Origin: CAWIMX01 sp963837345
Lineage (GTDB): Bacteria > Acidobacteriota > Vicinamibacteria > Vicinamibacterales > CAVVIG01
Assembly: GCA_963837345.1 (NCBI GenBank)
Contig: CAWIMX010000001.1
Span: 558,001 to 622,000 of the forward strand
Length of the DNA: 64,000 nt
Reading direction: 5' to 3'
Of the stretch, positions 8,741 to 17,535 are shown piece after piece. The notes beneath the pieces are model-generated. The model was given only the letters and a program-made list of their open reading frames with translations, had not been told where the DNA came from and ran no database searches. Numbering within the stretch: the first letter of the stretch is position 1; each line of letters begins with the position of its first letter. A program made the position numbers and the translations under genes.

Positions 8741-10723
8741 TCAGGACGATGCGGGGCCCTGGCGTCGCCGGTCGAGAAAGGCACGAACGGCGGCTTTCCT
8801 CCTTTCCTCCTCGCTGCCTCCGATCGCGACGTCCCCGGCGGCGAACTGACGCCGGTGGAGATCGGCGTACAGCCCGGACCGCTCGATGAGCTCCGCGTGC
8901 GTCCCGCGCTCGACGATCCGGCCCTCGTTCACGACCAGAATCTGATCGGCTTTCACGATCGTCGAGAGCCGGTGGGCGATCACGATCGCCGTCCGGCCCC
9001 TGAGCGCGCGTTCGAACGCCGCCTGGATGGCGGCTTCGGACTCCGAATCCAGGTGGGCCGTCGCCTCGTCGAGAATGACGATGTCGGGGGCCTTGAGCAG
9101 GAGCCGCGCGATGGCGAGGCGCTGCTTCTCGCCGCCCGAGAAGCGGTACCCGCGTTCGCCGACCAGCGTGTCCAGCCCCTTCGGCAGGCCCTCCACCAGC
9201 GGGCCGATCTGGGCGTCCCGGATCGCCGCCCACAGCTCGTCGTCGGGGGCCCCGGGCTTGGCATAGGCCAGGTTCGCGCGGATGGTCTCGTGAAAGAGGT
9301 GCGCGTCCTGCGTCACGACGCCGACGCGGGCCCGCAGCGAAGCGAGCGTCGCGTCCCGCACGTCCAGGCCGTTGATCCGGACGGCGCCCTCGGTGACGTC
9401 GTAGAGCCGCGCGACGAGCTGCGTGATCGTGGTCTTCCCCGCGCCCGACGGTCCGACGAGCGCGGTCAGCGAGCCGGGCGGGATGGTGAAGTCCACGTCG
9501 TGCAGAACCGTCTTCTCGCGCGTCGCGTCCGGCACGGCCACGGCCTCGAGCGACGCCAGCGACACCTCCGCCGCGGTCGGATAGCGGAACGACACGTGCG
9601 AAAAATCCACCTGCGCGGGCCCGGCCGGAATCGCCGCGGCGCCGGGTTTCTCGATGATGGCGGGCGCGAGATCGAGCACTTCGAACACCCGATCGAACGA
9701 CACGAGCGCCGTCATCACCGTCACCTGGACGTTCGACAGCCCGGTGATCGGGCCGTACAACCGCCCGAGATACGAGGTGAGCGCCACCAGCGTGCCGACG
9801 TCCAGGTCTCCTCGAATGGCCAGCACACCCCCCCAGCCGAAGGCGAGCACTGTGGCCGCCGAGGCCATGAGCGAGAGCGCCGTGAAGAAGACACGCGCGT
9901 AGAGGCTGCGCTTCACCGCGATGTCGGCGACGGCCTGCGCCCGGCCGCGGAAGGCGCGCGTCTCCTCCCCGGGCCGCCCGAAGAGCTTCGCGAGCTGGGC
10001 GCCGGCCACGTTGAAGCGCTCGATCATGCTGGTGTTCATCACGGCGCTGAGCTCGTAGCTCTCGCGGGTGATGGCCTGCAGCCTTCTCCCCATGCGCCGC
10101 GCCGGCAGCACGAAGAGCGGGACCAGGACGAGCGCTCCCAGGGTGATCTTCCAGGAGAGGACGAGCATCGCCGCGAGCACGAGCACGACGGTGATCACGT
10201 TGCCCACCACCGACGACAGCACGTCGGTGAAGGCGCTCTGGGCTCCGCCGACATCGTTGTTCAGGCGGCTCACGAGCGCGCCGGTCTGCGTCCGCATGAA
10301 GAACGCGAGGGGCATGCGCTGGACGTGGTCGAAGAGCTCGACGCGGAGCGACAGCACGACACGCGAGCCGATGCGCGTGGCGAGCCACGCCTGGCCGAGA
10401 CCGAGCGCGGCGTCGACGAGGATGAGCGCGCCCGCGAGGGACGCCAGACGGACGACGAGCGGGGCGTCGCGCTCGAGGATGCCGCGGTTGATGATCTGGC
10501 GGAAGATCAGCGGGTTCACGACGCCGATCCCGGCGTCGAGGATCACCACCAGGAGAAACAGCGCCAGCTCCGGCGCGAACGGAGCCGCTACGCGGAGAAT
10601 CCGCCTGACGGTGCCCGGCCGGATCTTCTGCTTCAGGACCGAGTCGTCCTGGCGCAGCGCCCGAGCGCCGGCGAACGCGCCTCCCATGCGAGCCATGCGT
10701 TCGACGGATTGTACCGTGGCCAT
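8741..10723 (-). CDS. ABC exporter, fused permease-ATPase (MsbA/MDR-like)
   Basis: A 660-residue half-transporter. The six-helix exporter domain occupies about 40-330, with the characteristic RMPLAFFMRTQTGALVSRLN coupling region. The ATPase domain spans about 370-620: Walker A GPSGAGKTT, Q-loop VVTQDAHLF, signature FSGGEKQRLAIARLLL, Walker B DIVILDEATAHLDS and H-loop IAHRLS. The signature begins FSGGE instead of LSGGQ, a tolerated variation. It should homodimerise in the inner membrane and export a lipid, drug or peptide. The start codon overlaps, divergently, the upstream part of the zinc-ribbon gene's frame. Confidence 0.93.
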   Translation of the reverse strand: MATVQSVERMARMGGAFAGARALRQDDSVLKQKIRPGTVRRILRVAAPFAPELALFLLVVILDAGIGVVNPLIFRQIINRGILERDAPLVVRLASLAGALILVDAALGLGQAWLATRIGSRVVLSLRVELFDHVQRMPLAFFMRTQTGALVSRLNNDVGGAQSAFTDVLSSVVGNVITVVLVLAAMLVLSWKITLGALVLVPLFVLPARRMGRRLQAITRESYELSAVMNTSMIERFNVAGAQLAKLFGRPGEETRAFRGRAQAVADIAVKRSLYARVFFTALSLMASAATVLAFGWGGVLAIRGDLDVGTLVALTSYLGRLYGPITGLSNVQVTVMTALVSFDRVFEVLDLAPAIIEKPGAAAIPAGPAQVDFSHVSFRYPTAAEVSLASLEAVAVPDATREKTVLHDVDFTIPPGSLTALVGPSGAGKTTITQLVARLYDVTEGAVRINGLDVRDATLASLRARVGVVTQDAHLFHETIRANLAYAKPGAPDDELWAAIRDAQIGPLVEGLPKGLDTLVGERGYRFSGGEKQRLAIARLLLKAPDIVILDEATAHLDSESEAAIQAAFERALRGRTAIVIAHRLSTIVKADQILVVNEGRIVERGTHAELIERSGLYADLHRRQFAAGDVAIGGSEEERRKAAVRAFLDRRRQGPASS

Positions 10724-10778
10724 GGCCGCAGGCCCCGCGACGTATCGCCCGGCCCTCCAAGGGTCGATAACAGCGATC

Positions 10779-11264
10779 GTGACGAGCTGCAGTCAATGCG
10801 GGGCCGCGTTGCGGATCGATGTGCAGCGCGGCGTCTTCGTCTGCGATCACTGCGGCAGCGAGCAGCCGGTGCCTGCGGCGGCGGTGAACGTGGAGCTGCT
10901 CACGGCCACGACGGCCCCCTGCCCGAACTGCTCGACGTCCCTGTCAACCGCCCGGCTGGATGGCTATCCGGTGCTGTGCTGCCCGGGCTGTTTCGGCCTG
11001 CTGATCGAGATGAACCGATTCACGACGGTGATCGCGGCCGCGCGCGTCAGTGAGCGCCGCGCCCGGCTGGCGCTGCCGCGACGGCAGGATCCCGGTGAGC
11101 GCATCCTGCGCTGCCCGCAGTGCCTTCAGCCGATGATCAGCCACCTGTACGCCGGCCCTGGAAACGTGGTCATCGACAGCTGCGAGCGCTGTCTGGTGAA
11201 CTGGCTGGACGCCGGCGAACTGTACCGGATCGCGGCAGCGCCCGACTCGCCGCCCGGCGTCTGA
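10779..11264 (+). CDS. Multi-zinc-ribbon protein (zf-TFIIB-like)
   Basis: About 161 residues if translation starts at GTG 10779, right before the first CxxC knuckle. An in-frame ATG at 10722 is possible but would overlap the divergent ABC start. Cysteine pairs are CSQC and CDHC (first ribbon), CPNC and CCPGC (second), CPQC and CERC (third). The last ribbon continues CERCLVNWLDAGELYRI, the typical ending of the zf-TFIIB family. No enzymatic domain is visible, so a protein- or nucleic-acid-binding role is likely. Confidence 0.75.
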   Translation: MTSCSQCGAALRIDVQRGVFVCDHCGSEQPVPAAAVNVELLTATTAPCPNCSTSLSTARLDGYPVLCCPGCFGLLIEMNRFTTVIAAARVSERRARLALPRRQDPGERILRCPQCLQPMISHLYAGPGNVVIDSCERCLVNWLDAGELYRIAAAPDSPPGV

Positions 11265-11284
11265 GGCCGCACTCCCATGCAGCC

Positions 11285-12715
11285 TTAGTGCCCGGCCTGA
11301 ATCTCCCGCGCAACCCGCTCGACTTCGCTCCAGACGCGGAGCAGGTTGCCGCTCCACAGCTTGCCGATCTGCTCCTCGGTATACCCGCGTCGGACGAGCT
11401 CGAGCGTGACGTTGAACGTCTCGGCTGCGCTGTTCCACCCGTCGATGCCGCCACCGCCGTCGAAGTCGGACGAAATGCCGACGTGGTCGATGCCGATCAG
11501 TTTCACCGCGTAGTCGATGTGATCGACCAGATCCTTCACCGTGGCACGGCCGGCTGGCGGATACCGGGCGTCGATCCGGGCGAGCGCGAGATCGTACTCC
11601 GTCCGCTGCTCCGCCGTCAGCCGATCGAGGCCGGCCTCCCGGCCGCCCCGCCCGCCCCGGCCGGTGGACGCGGTCGCTGGACCCTCGACGCTGCACGGCG
11701 GCGCGGTCGCCGTCCCGGAGCCGCGGCCCCTGCCGCCACGGCCCGCGTCGCCGGCGCCGGCATCAACCAGATTGAACCGTTGCCGCAAACCGGCCAGCGC
11801 CGCCGCACGGGCCGCGGCCACACCGGGCGGGTCGTTCTTCAGATACGAGGAATACGCCACCACTTGAATGACGCCGCCCGTGGCCTTCAGCGCCACCAGC
11901 GTCTCGTCGTCCATGTTGCGGCTGACGTCGGCCAGCGACCGCACGGCGGAATGCGACGCGATCACCGGGGCCCGCGAGAGCGCCATCGCCTCGAGCGCCG
12001 ACGCCTTCGACGGATGCGAGACGTCGACCATCATGCCCAGCCGGTTCATCTCGGCAATGACCTGCCTGCCGAGCGCGCTCACGCCGCCGTGCAGCCAGAC
12101 GTTGTCGCGCTCGCCCGTATTGGAATCGGCCAGCTGGCTGTGGCCATTGTGCGCGAGCGACATGTAGCGGCCGCCGCGGTCGTAGAACTCCTTGACGCGC
12201 GAGAGATCGGTGCCGATGGGATACCCGTTCTCCACGCCGATCACGGCCACCTTGCGCCCCGACGCCGCGATGCGACGGACATCGTCGGGCGTGAGCGCCA
12301 GCCCGATCTGATCGGGCGCGATCCGTTCGGTGAGCGCGTGCACGGCGTCGAATTTCGCGATCGCCTGCCGGTAGGCGTTCTCGTAGCCCTCGGGCGTCAG
12401 CGGGCCCTGGCCGACGTACACGATCATGAACGAGACGTCGAGGCCGCCCTCCACCATCTTGGGCAGGTTCACCTGCGTCGTCAGGCGCATCGTGTAGTTG
12501 CACGCAGGCGTGAAGTTGCGCGGCTCGATGTCGTTGTGCGTATCGAGGGTGATCACGCGGTCGTGAATGGCGTGGGCGCGGGCTACGAGCGCCGCCTCGT
12601 CGCCCTGAGGGGATCCGGATTGGGCGGACGCGACCAGCGGGATGGCCACGAGCGCCGACAGCACCGCGAGAGCCGAGCCTCGCACGAGACGGGAACACGT
12701 CGTCGTCGACCGCAT
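11285..12715 (-). CDS. Secreted membrane dipeptidase (M19, renal dipeptidase family)
   Basis: A 476-residue exported zinc dipeptidase of family M19, which cleaves dipeptides including D-amino-acid-containing ones. ATG 12715 gives a good signal peptide ending VASAQS. Motifs: LDTHNDIEPRNF (first metal ligands, HxD), AVIGVENGYPIG (bridging Glu), YMSLAHNGHSQLADS, MMVDVSHPSK (metal His) and IASHSAVRSL (metal His), then DHVGISSDFDGGGG (Asp). A Gly/Arg-rich insertion (DAGRGGRGRGSG, then TGRGGRGGRE) of roughly 45 residues sits before the final helices, away from the ligands, and resembles the low-complexity linkers in the window's cupins. It converges on the zinc-ribbon gene with a 20-nt gap. Confidence 0.92.
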   Translation of the reverse strand: MRSTTTCSRLVRGSALAVLSALVAIPLVASAQSGSPQGDEAALVARAHAIHDRVITLDTHNDIEPRNFTPACNYTMRLTTQVNLPKMVEGGLDVSFMIVYVGQGPLTPEGYENAYRQAIAKFDAVHALTERIAPDQIGLALTPDDVRRIAASGRKVAVIGVENGYPIGTDLSRVKEFYDRGGRYMSLAHNGHSQLADSNTGERDNVWLHGGVSALGRQVIAEMNRLGMMVDVSHPSKASALEAMALSRAPVIASHSAVRSLADVSRNMDDETLVALKATGGVIQVVAYSSYLKNDPPGVAAARAAALAGLRQRFNLVDAGAGDAGRGGRGRGSGTATAPPCSVEGPATASTGRGGRGGREAGLDRLTAEQRTEYDLALARIDARYPPAGRATVKDLVDHIDYAVKLIGIDHVGISSDFDGGGGIDGWNSAAETFNVTLELVRRGYTEEQIGKLWSGNLLRVWSEVERVAREIQAGH

Positions 12716-12898
12716 GGGCAGCCTCCAGGGATGGGGCATTGTACCGCCGGTGCACGGATCCGCGATTGCCTGCGCCTCGAGATGTCGCAGGCGACGGTGA
12801 AGGGCCGTGACCTGGCGGCTCCCGCGAGCACGAGGATCGCGAGCGTGCCCGCTACGACGGCCATCGCCGCCACGTGCAATCGGTCGGGAACGTCACCG

Positions 12899-13369
12899 TC
12901 ACCAGCTCCGCCCCCCGCCGATTACCGGCTGCCCAACCGTCGCGATGGACGCCGTGGGCGGCTGCCGACTCTGAAAGAAGAGCACGCAGCACGCGAGCAG
13001 GAGCGCCGCGGGAACGGCGAGCCGCCACCACGCGATGCTCGCCTGCCGCAACGAAGGTTTCGTCACCGCGGCACCCCTGGCATGCCCGCGATCGAGGGCG
13101 GCGAGGAATCTCGCTGCGAAGGCCACTCGTTCGCGCCGGCGCAATGAGGCGAGATAGACGCGTTCGAAACGCCGCCGGGTGTCGTGGTCGAGAGCGTCGC
13201 ACACGTACGCATCGATCAGATCGTCTTCGAGCGCACGCAATCGCCAGGCGACGCGTTGGTCCACGACGCTCGCTTCGTCGAGACGCTCCGACTCCTCTTC
13301 GGGCATCGGCCCGAGCCAATACCGAATCAGCTGCTGGTCGTCCGGCTCGGCGCCATGCGTCTCAATCAT
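12899..13369 (-). CDS. Putative anti-sigma factor, single-span membrane protein
   Basis: A 156-residue protein with a cytosolic domain (DQQLIRYWLGPMPEEESERL, then an acidic/arginine-rich helical region to about 105), one transmembrane helix (LAVPAALLLACCVLFF) and a short outside tail. There is no classical zinc HxxxCxxC motif. Assignment rests on the LIRYWLG-PEEE beginning, common in anti-sigma factors paired with this ECF group, and on its position: the start ATG (13369) overlaps the restored sigma-factor stop codon in an ATGA arrangement, implying translational coupling. Confidence 0.75.
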   Translation of the reverse strand: MIETHGAEPDDQQLIRYWLGPMPEEESERLDEASVVDQRVAWRLRALEDDLIDAYVCDALDHDTRRRFERVYLASLRRRERVAFAARFLAALDRGHARGAAVTKPSLRQASIAWWRLAVPAALLLACCVLFFQSRQPPTASIATVGQPVIGGGRSW

Positions 13370-14035
13370 GGATTTCCTCGTCCGCCTGAACAGGACGCCG
13401 GCGCGGGTTTCCTTTCAATCGGTCTCCAGCCCACCTTCTCTTCGCAGCAGGCCGACACGCAGGCCTCGAGAACACCTCTGATCCGGCACGCGCGGATTCC
13501 GAGCGCATTCATGGTGATCCCGAGGCGCGCGGCAAGGCCGCGTCGCCGCTCGATCCGCTGGCGGCGGACGTGACGGTAGGTACTCGACGACGAGGTCGCG
13601 CTGCTCCGGCTTCAGCCTGCCCAAGCACCGGTCGAGGCACTCGAGGCGGCGCTCCTGCGAGCGCGCCTCGTCAAAATCGGCGGGCGAGCGGTCAATCGGG
13701 CGGGTACGCGCCTCGTCGACCTGGAGGTACCGCCGCCCTCGCCGCAGATCCTCGAGCAGGACGAAGCGGGCGACCACATAGCAGTAGCGTGCAGGCGGTG
13801 TGACGGTGATTGTCCTGGAGATTTCGAGTGTTCTGGCGACCCGCCCGAGCGTTTCGTCGGCCAGGTCGTCGGCGAACGGCCGATTGCGCCGCTCGAAATA
13901 GAAGACGAGCCGCCGACGGATTTCGAGATAGGTTCTGCCGCCCGAATCGGTGCCGTCGTCGAGCCACTGGAGCAGACGGCTGAATGCGAGTTGCGTAAGT
14001 TCTGATTCTTCTCGTAAGAGTTCCGGCGTAGCCAC
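13366..14035 (-). pseudogene. ECF-type sigma factor, frameshifted (acidobacterial type)
   Basis: Starts at GTG 14035. The region-2-like part includes ADDLADETLGRVARTLE and YCYVVARFVLLEDLRR; then comes LECLDRCLGRLKPEQRDLVVEY, the usual start of sigma region 4. There the annotated frame changes to nonsense. Skipping one base of the GG at 13579-13580 restores YRHVRRQRIERRRGLAARLG, then ITMNALGIRACRIRGVLEAC, the helix-turn-helix of this family. The restored protein is 222 residues, and its TGA overlaps the ATG of the anti-sigma gene. This strongly suggests one extra base, either a read error or a recent mutation. If real, the protein lacks its -35 recognition helix. Confidence 0.8.
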
Positions 14036-14280
14036 GTGGACACAGCGCTCCTCGAAAGGCGACCCGTCACGACGGGTGGGGAAGAAGGTGAAGAGGCATG
14101 CCGTGACAGGACCGCGCGTTGCTCTGCACGGTGCAATATCGAGTCCACGCCGCGGCGTCGAAAGCCGCGACGTGGACGTCGATCGCAGGAAACACTCGTA
14201 GGAGATCTAAGACGCGCGGCCGCGCCGATCGGTCCCGGGCTCGGGCCGCGGGCGCGATGGGAGACGAACTGGACCCGGCA

Positions 14281-14895
14281 CTATCGAACGAACGCCTGCG
14301 GCGGCGCGTCGAACGCGTCGCAGGACACCTCAGGGTTCCAGTTCACGAACGTACCGTTTGGATTCGGCTTCCACGCCCACACGTGCAGCGTGTAGAAGGC
14401 GGGCAGTCCGAAGCGGTTCGGGCTCTCGAATAGGTGGAACAGCTGTCCCATGAGCTGCGGCGGGCCCGGGTGCGTGGCGTCCCAGTCGGCCTTCAGCACC
14501 AAATAGTCGGCGCCGGTGATCCGGATGCCACCGTTTGACGTCGGCTCGAAGAGCACGATCTCCGGGTTCGTCACGTCGATGGTGCCGTCGCCGACGAGCG
14601 ACATGTTCACGTAGTGCAGTCCCATGGCGCCGAAGTCGCCTCCGCTGACGCAGCCGAAATTGAGCAGATAGCCCTGGCCCGGACCGTCGACGGTCGTCAC
14701 GCGCCTGAATCGCTCGGTCGCGGCACGAACGGCCTGGACGAGCGCGTTGTCCTGGGGCCCCGGTGCGTGATGCGACGATGAGGCGCCGGCGTGATCGTCG
14801 CGGGTCTGAGCCGTGCCGGGTGCGGCCAGGCTCGAAATCATGAGCAGCGCGAGACCCGAATGTGTGAACGGTCTTGCCAGTCGTCCGATGAACAT
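14281..14895 (-). CDS. Secreted hypothetical protein (204 aa)
   Basis: ATG 14895 was chosen over the longer frame because AGGAGG lies 7 nt upstream and a signal peptide (ALLMISSLAAPGTAQ) follows. The mature part has LNFGCVSGGDFGAMGLHYVN, PEIVLFEPTSNGG and FYTLHVWAWKPNPNGTF, and ends with WNPEVSCD. Two cysteines (GCVSGG and VSCD) could form a disulfide. I recall similar uncharacterised exported proteins in several phyla but know no function. It looks like a small beta-rich periplasmic protein. Neighbours give no functional clue. Confidence 0.7.
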   Translation of the reverse strand: MFIGRLARPFTHSGLALLMISSLAAPGTAQTRDDHAGASSSHHAPGPQDNALVQAVRAATERFRRVTTVDGPGQGYLLNFGCVSGGDFGAMGLHYVNMSLVGDGTIDVTNPEIVLFEPTSNGGIRITGADYLVLKADWDATHPGPPQLMGQLFHLFESPNRFGLPAFYTLHVWAWKPNPNGTFVNWNPEVSCDAFDAPPQAFVR

Positions 14896-15280
14896 GAACA
14901 CTCCTCCTGACGCGAAGTCGGATGCACCTCCTCGGGCTCGAGCAGGTGTGAAGGCGCCTGTGAATGGCGCCCCATCACACGTAGGGCAGTCGAGTCGAAA
15001 CCCTTTCGTCGCAGGTGATGGTGACGAGGTGTAAACCTCACCGAGCGCACCAGATCCACGTCGCGTAGACCGGCGTGCCGAAGGGACGGGCCGTACAAGC
15101 AGGCGCCCCCTCGATACTGATGCTGGTGATTGCACGCGTTTGCGTATTTCTGGTTCACTGACGCGGTGTCGCTTCGTTCGGCGCGCGGGGGCGCCGTGGC
15201 CGGGCTCATCCTCTGGGTCGCGTGCCGTTGGCTGCTGCCCCTGGCGCCTCCGCCATTGGCCTTCTACGCTGGTCCATCGC
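14896..15280. other. Divergent intergenic region, no gene seen
   Basis: About 385 bases between the AGGAGG site of the minus-strand gene and the truncated plus-strand membrane gene. A short plus-strand frame near 15167-15290 would encode GLILWVACRWLLPLAPPP, possibly the frame-shifted upstream part of the next gene. I see no clear promoter or structured RNA. Confidence 0.4.
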
Positions 15281-16117
15281 ATGCTGCTCAAGACCGACAG
15301 TTATGACGAGATCATCAACTTCATCGCCCCGCTCACCGGACCGGACCCGGGACCGGGACTGATTCTCGTCGCCGCATGCGTGCTCTTCCTGATCGGCGGC
15401 CTCGGCACCCGGCTGATCGGCCTCGCTGGCGTGGTGCGCGCGGCCGCCGGCAGCCGCGCGATGCGGGACTGGCTGCCGATGGCCTGGATGATCCTCGTCG
15501 GCATCGCGCTCTCGTTCGTGCTCGTCATCAACCCGTTTCCGAATTCGATTCAGACCTACCTGCTCGCACTGTTCCTGCTGTGGCCGTTCGCGGTGCGCGT
15601 CATCTGGCCGCGCCACGCCGGGCACACCCTGGCACGGTGGCTCGCGACGGCAGCCCTCGTCGCGCTCAGCGTGCCGGCCACGCTCCACTACGTCCGCGCC
15701 GCCCACGCGGCGGCCGCCAACCCGCCGATTAAGGACCTCGGTGCCGGCGACCAGCGCGTCATCGACTACCTGGAGACGTACACCAGCTCGGACGACACGA
15801 TGCTGCTGCACAGCGACCCGCTGATGCCCTCGGTGTACGCCGTCGAGGCGGAACGCCGCGTCGTCCTCGGCTGGTCCTCGTACGTGTCGGAGGACTTCAA
15901 TCCGGAGGTGCTCGCCCTCGAAGCGCGCATCTCGGCGTTCTTCGGCGCGCCGGGGCGGCCTGGCGCGCCCGATCTGGACCTGCTCGAGGAGCATGGCGTC
16001 ACTCACGTGATCGAACGGACCGCGACCGACGAGTTGGCTCGGGCCGTCCGCGAGCGCCTCACGCTGGTGGCCGGGACGCCCGACGTCCGACTCTACGCCG
16101 TCGCCGGGGCGCACTGA
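15281..16117 (+). CDS. C-terminal part of a polytopic membrane protein (glycosyltransferase-like), probably truncated
   Basis: From ATG 15281 (278 residues) there are about three to four hydrophobic helices (GLILVAACVLFLIGGLG, MAWMILVGIALSFVLVI, a segment around YLLALFLLWPF). A soluble tail follows with GDQRVIDYLETYTSSDDTMLL, LLEEHGVTHVIERT and LYAVAGAH. That tail (a dated residence fold ending in 'xHGVTHVV') is typical of the C-termini of multi-span GT39/DUF2029-like glycosyltransferases, whose N-terminal catalytic half is missing here. No ribosome site precedes the ATG. Either a 5'-truncated pseudogene or a gene broken by a frameshift just upstream. Confidence 0.5.
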   Translation: MLLKTDSYDEIINFIAPLTGPDPGPGLILVAACVLFLIGGLGTRLIGLAGVVRAAAGSRAMRDWLPMAWMILVGIALSFVLVINPFPNSIQTYLLALFLLWPFAVRVIWPRHAGHTLARWLATAALVALSVPATLHYVRAAHAAAANPPIKDLGAGDQRVIDYLETYTSSDDTMLLHSDPLMPSVYAVEAERRVVLGWSSYVSEDFNPEVLALEARISAFFGAPGRPGAPDLDLLEEHGVTHVIERTATDELARAVRERLTLVAGTPDVRLYAVAGAH

Positions 16118-16229
16118 ACGCCGGATCCGCGTCCTGAGGCGCCTTCCCCGGTGATTGCATGCGTCGCGCGCTGGCGGCGTGGCAGGGGATGACCGACACT
16201 TCGAGCGCGCCTTCGCCGCCGCCTTCCTC

Positions 16230-16246
16230 GTGGCCCGACGGGCCAC
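16230..16246. terminator. Short perfect hairpin between convergent genes
   Basis: GTGGCCC-GAC-GGGCCAC, a 7-bp stem with a 3-nt loop, lies between the convergent stops at 16117 and 16295. No T-tract follows, so intrinsic termination is uncertain. Confidence 0.3.
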
Positions 16247-16294
16247 ACCGGCGTCCTGGCCGGAGTGACGCGCCTCAGCCGCACGGCACCCGCG

Positions 16295-17236
16295 CTACGG
16301 CTCGAACGGCTCGCCGGTGACGAGGGCGCGCCACGCCTTCGCCACCCGCTCGGTCGGCATCCACGCGGTCGGATAGTTCGGCGCGCGGTCCTCTCCCATC
16401 ACGCGGTAGGTCTTCTGGTCGAGGTCGCCGATCAACCCCGTCTTCTCGTCGATCGACTTCAGCACCGTCGATCCCGGCGTGACCCGCAGCTTGAGCGCCT
16501 CTTCGTACAGGACGAGCGCAACGTCGCGTGAGCGGCCGACGACGTGGCCGACGCCGGGCTCGCGGGCGAGCGCCCAGAGCGCGCCGCCTCGCCGGTTGAC
16601 CGCGAAGAGGCCGTCGATCGTCTCGATGCGGTACGCGAGGTCCTTCTCGCCGGTAAACAGCATGCCGGGCACGCTGCGCGCCGCTTTCGAGACGAGCGCG
16701 TGGTAATAGATGTTGCCCTTGTTGACGACGAACGCGACGACCCGCTCGGGCTTCCACGCCGTGAACTCGTAGTTGAACTCCCCGCCGGCCGACATGCCCC
16801 ACAGCAGGAACGGCGCGTCCGCCAGCTCCGGATGGTTCGACCGCCGCGCGAACGACGTCACCGCGTCGAGGAGCGCCTGCCCGCTGCCATAGCCGACGTC
16901 GACATACTCCTCGATGAACCCTTCGGGATGCGGCTTGTCGGTGAACCGGCAGGCGACCAGGGCGAGCTGGTGCGCCGAGGCGAACGCCTGCCAGTCGGGA
17001 TCGTCCGCCATCGCGCGCCCGTCCCCGTTCGATCCGGGCACGAGCACCAGGATCGCCTGCACGTGATCCACGCCCGCGGGGTACCAGAGCTTGAACTGGG
17101 CCTTGTCGTAGTTGGCGCCCGGCGCGGCAGTCTCCTCGAGCGTCGTCCCGGGCTGAGCGGCCGCCGGCCGGGCCGCCAGACAGACGGCCGCCACCGCGGC
17201 ACACGTCAGCATCCGTCCCGGTCGGGTGCGACTCAT
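16295..17236 (-). CDS. Secreted alpha/beta hydrolase
   Basis: A 313-residue exported protein with a signal peptide ending RPAAAQP. The fold is indicated by ILVLVPGSNGDG (oxyanion region), LLWGMSAGGEFNYEF carrying the nucleophile GxSxGG motif, FTGEKDLAYRIETIDGLF (acid region) and GVGHVVGRSRDV (catalytic His). It resembles poly(3-hydroxybutyrate) depolymerase-like or plasmid-borne esterase groups, but the substrate is undefined. AGGTGA precedes ATG 17236, and a TAGAAT -10-like box lies at 17255-17260 on the same strand. It stands alone. Confidence 0.8.
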   Translation of the reverse strand: MSRTRPGRMLTCAAVAAVCLAARPAAAQPGTTLEETAAPGANYDKAQFKLWYPAGVDHVQAILVLVPGSNGDGRAMADDPDWQAFASAHQLALVACRFTDKPHPEGFIEEYVDVGYGSGQALLDAVTSFARRSNHPELADAPFLLWGMSAGGEFNYEFTAWKPERVVAFVVNKGNIYYHALVSKAARSVPGMLFTGEKDLAYRIETIDGLFAVNRRGGALWALAREPGVGHVVGRSRDVALVLYEEALKLRVTPGSTVLKSIDEKTGLIGDLDQKTYRVMGEDRAPNYPTAWMPTERVAKAWRALVTGEPFEP

Positions 17237-17535
17237 CGTGTCACCTCGCGCGGTATTCTACGTCGATTGACCCGAAGGTCGGCGGGCATGCCGCTGGTTA
17301 CGGAGCTCGTCGAAGGACCGACGCCCGCCTTCGCGGTTGTCTAGGGGAAGTCCGTGGGGCGCTCGGAGATCACCGGGAGCCGAATCGGAGCACGCACGGG
17401 AGGTTCGACGGTCGCCAACACCGCTCCGGTCAGCCACTTACCGGATGGTTGTCGATGTTGATCCAGCTGCGTCGTTTTGGAACGCGCCTCTTCACGAAAT
17501 GGGCGCGCTGCGGCACCTGAGCCCCGTCCAGTTCG

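Noticed and set aside
13572..13590. Programmed frameshift in the sigma factor
   Set aside because: No slippery heptamer is seen and the base is simply duplicated; four similar indels elsewhere make error more likely.
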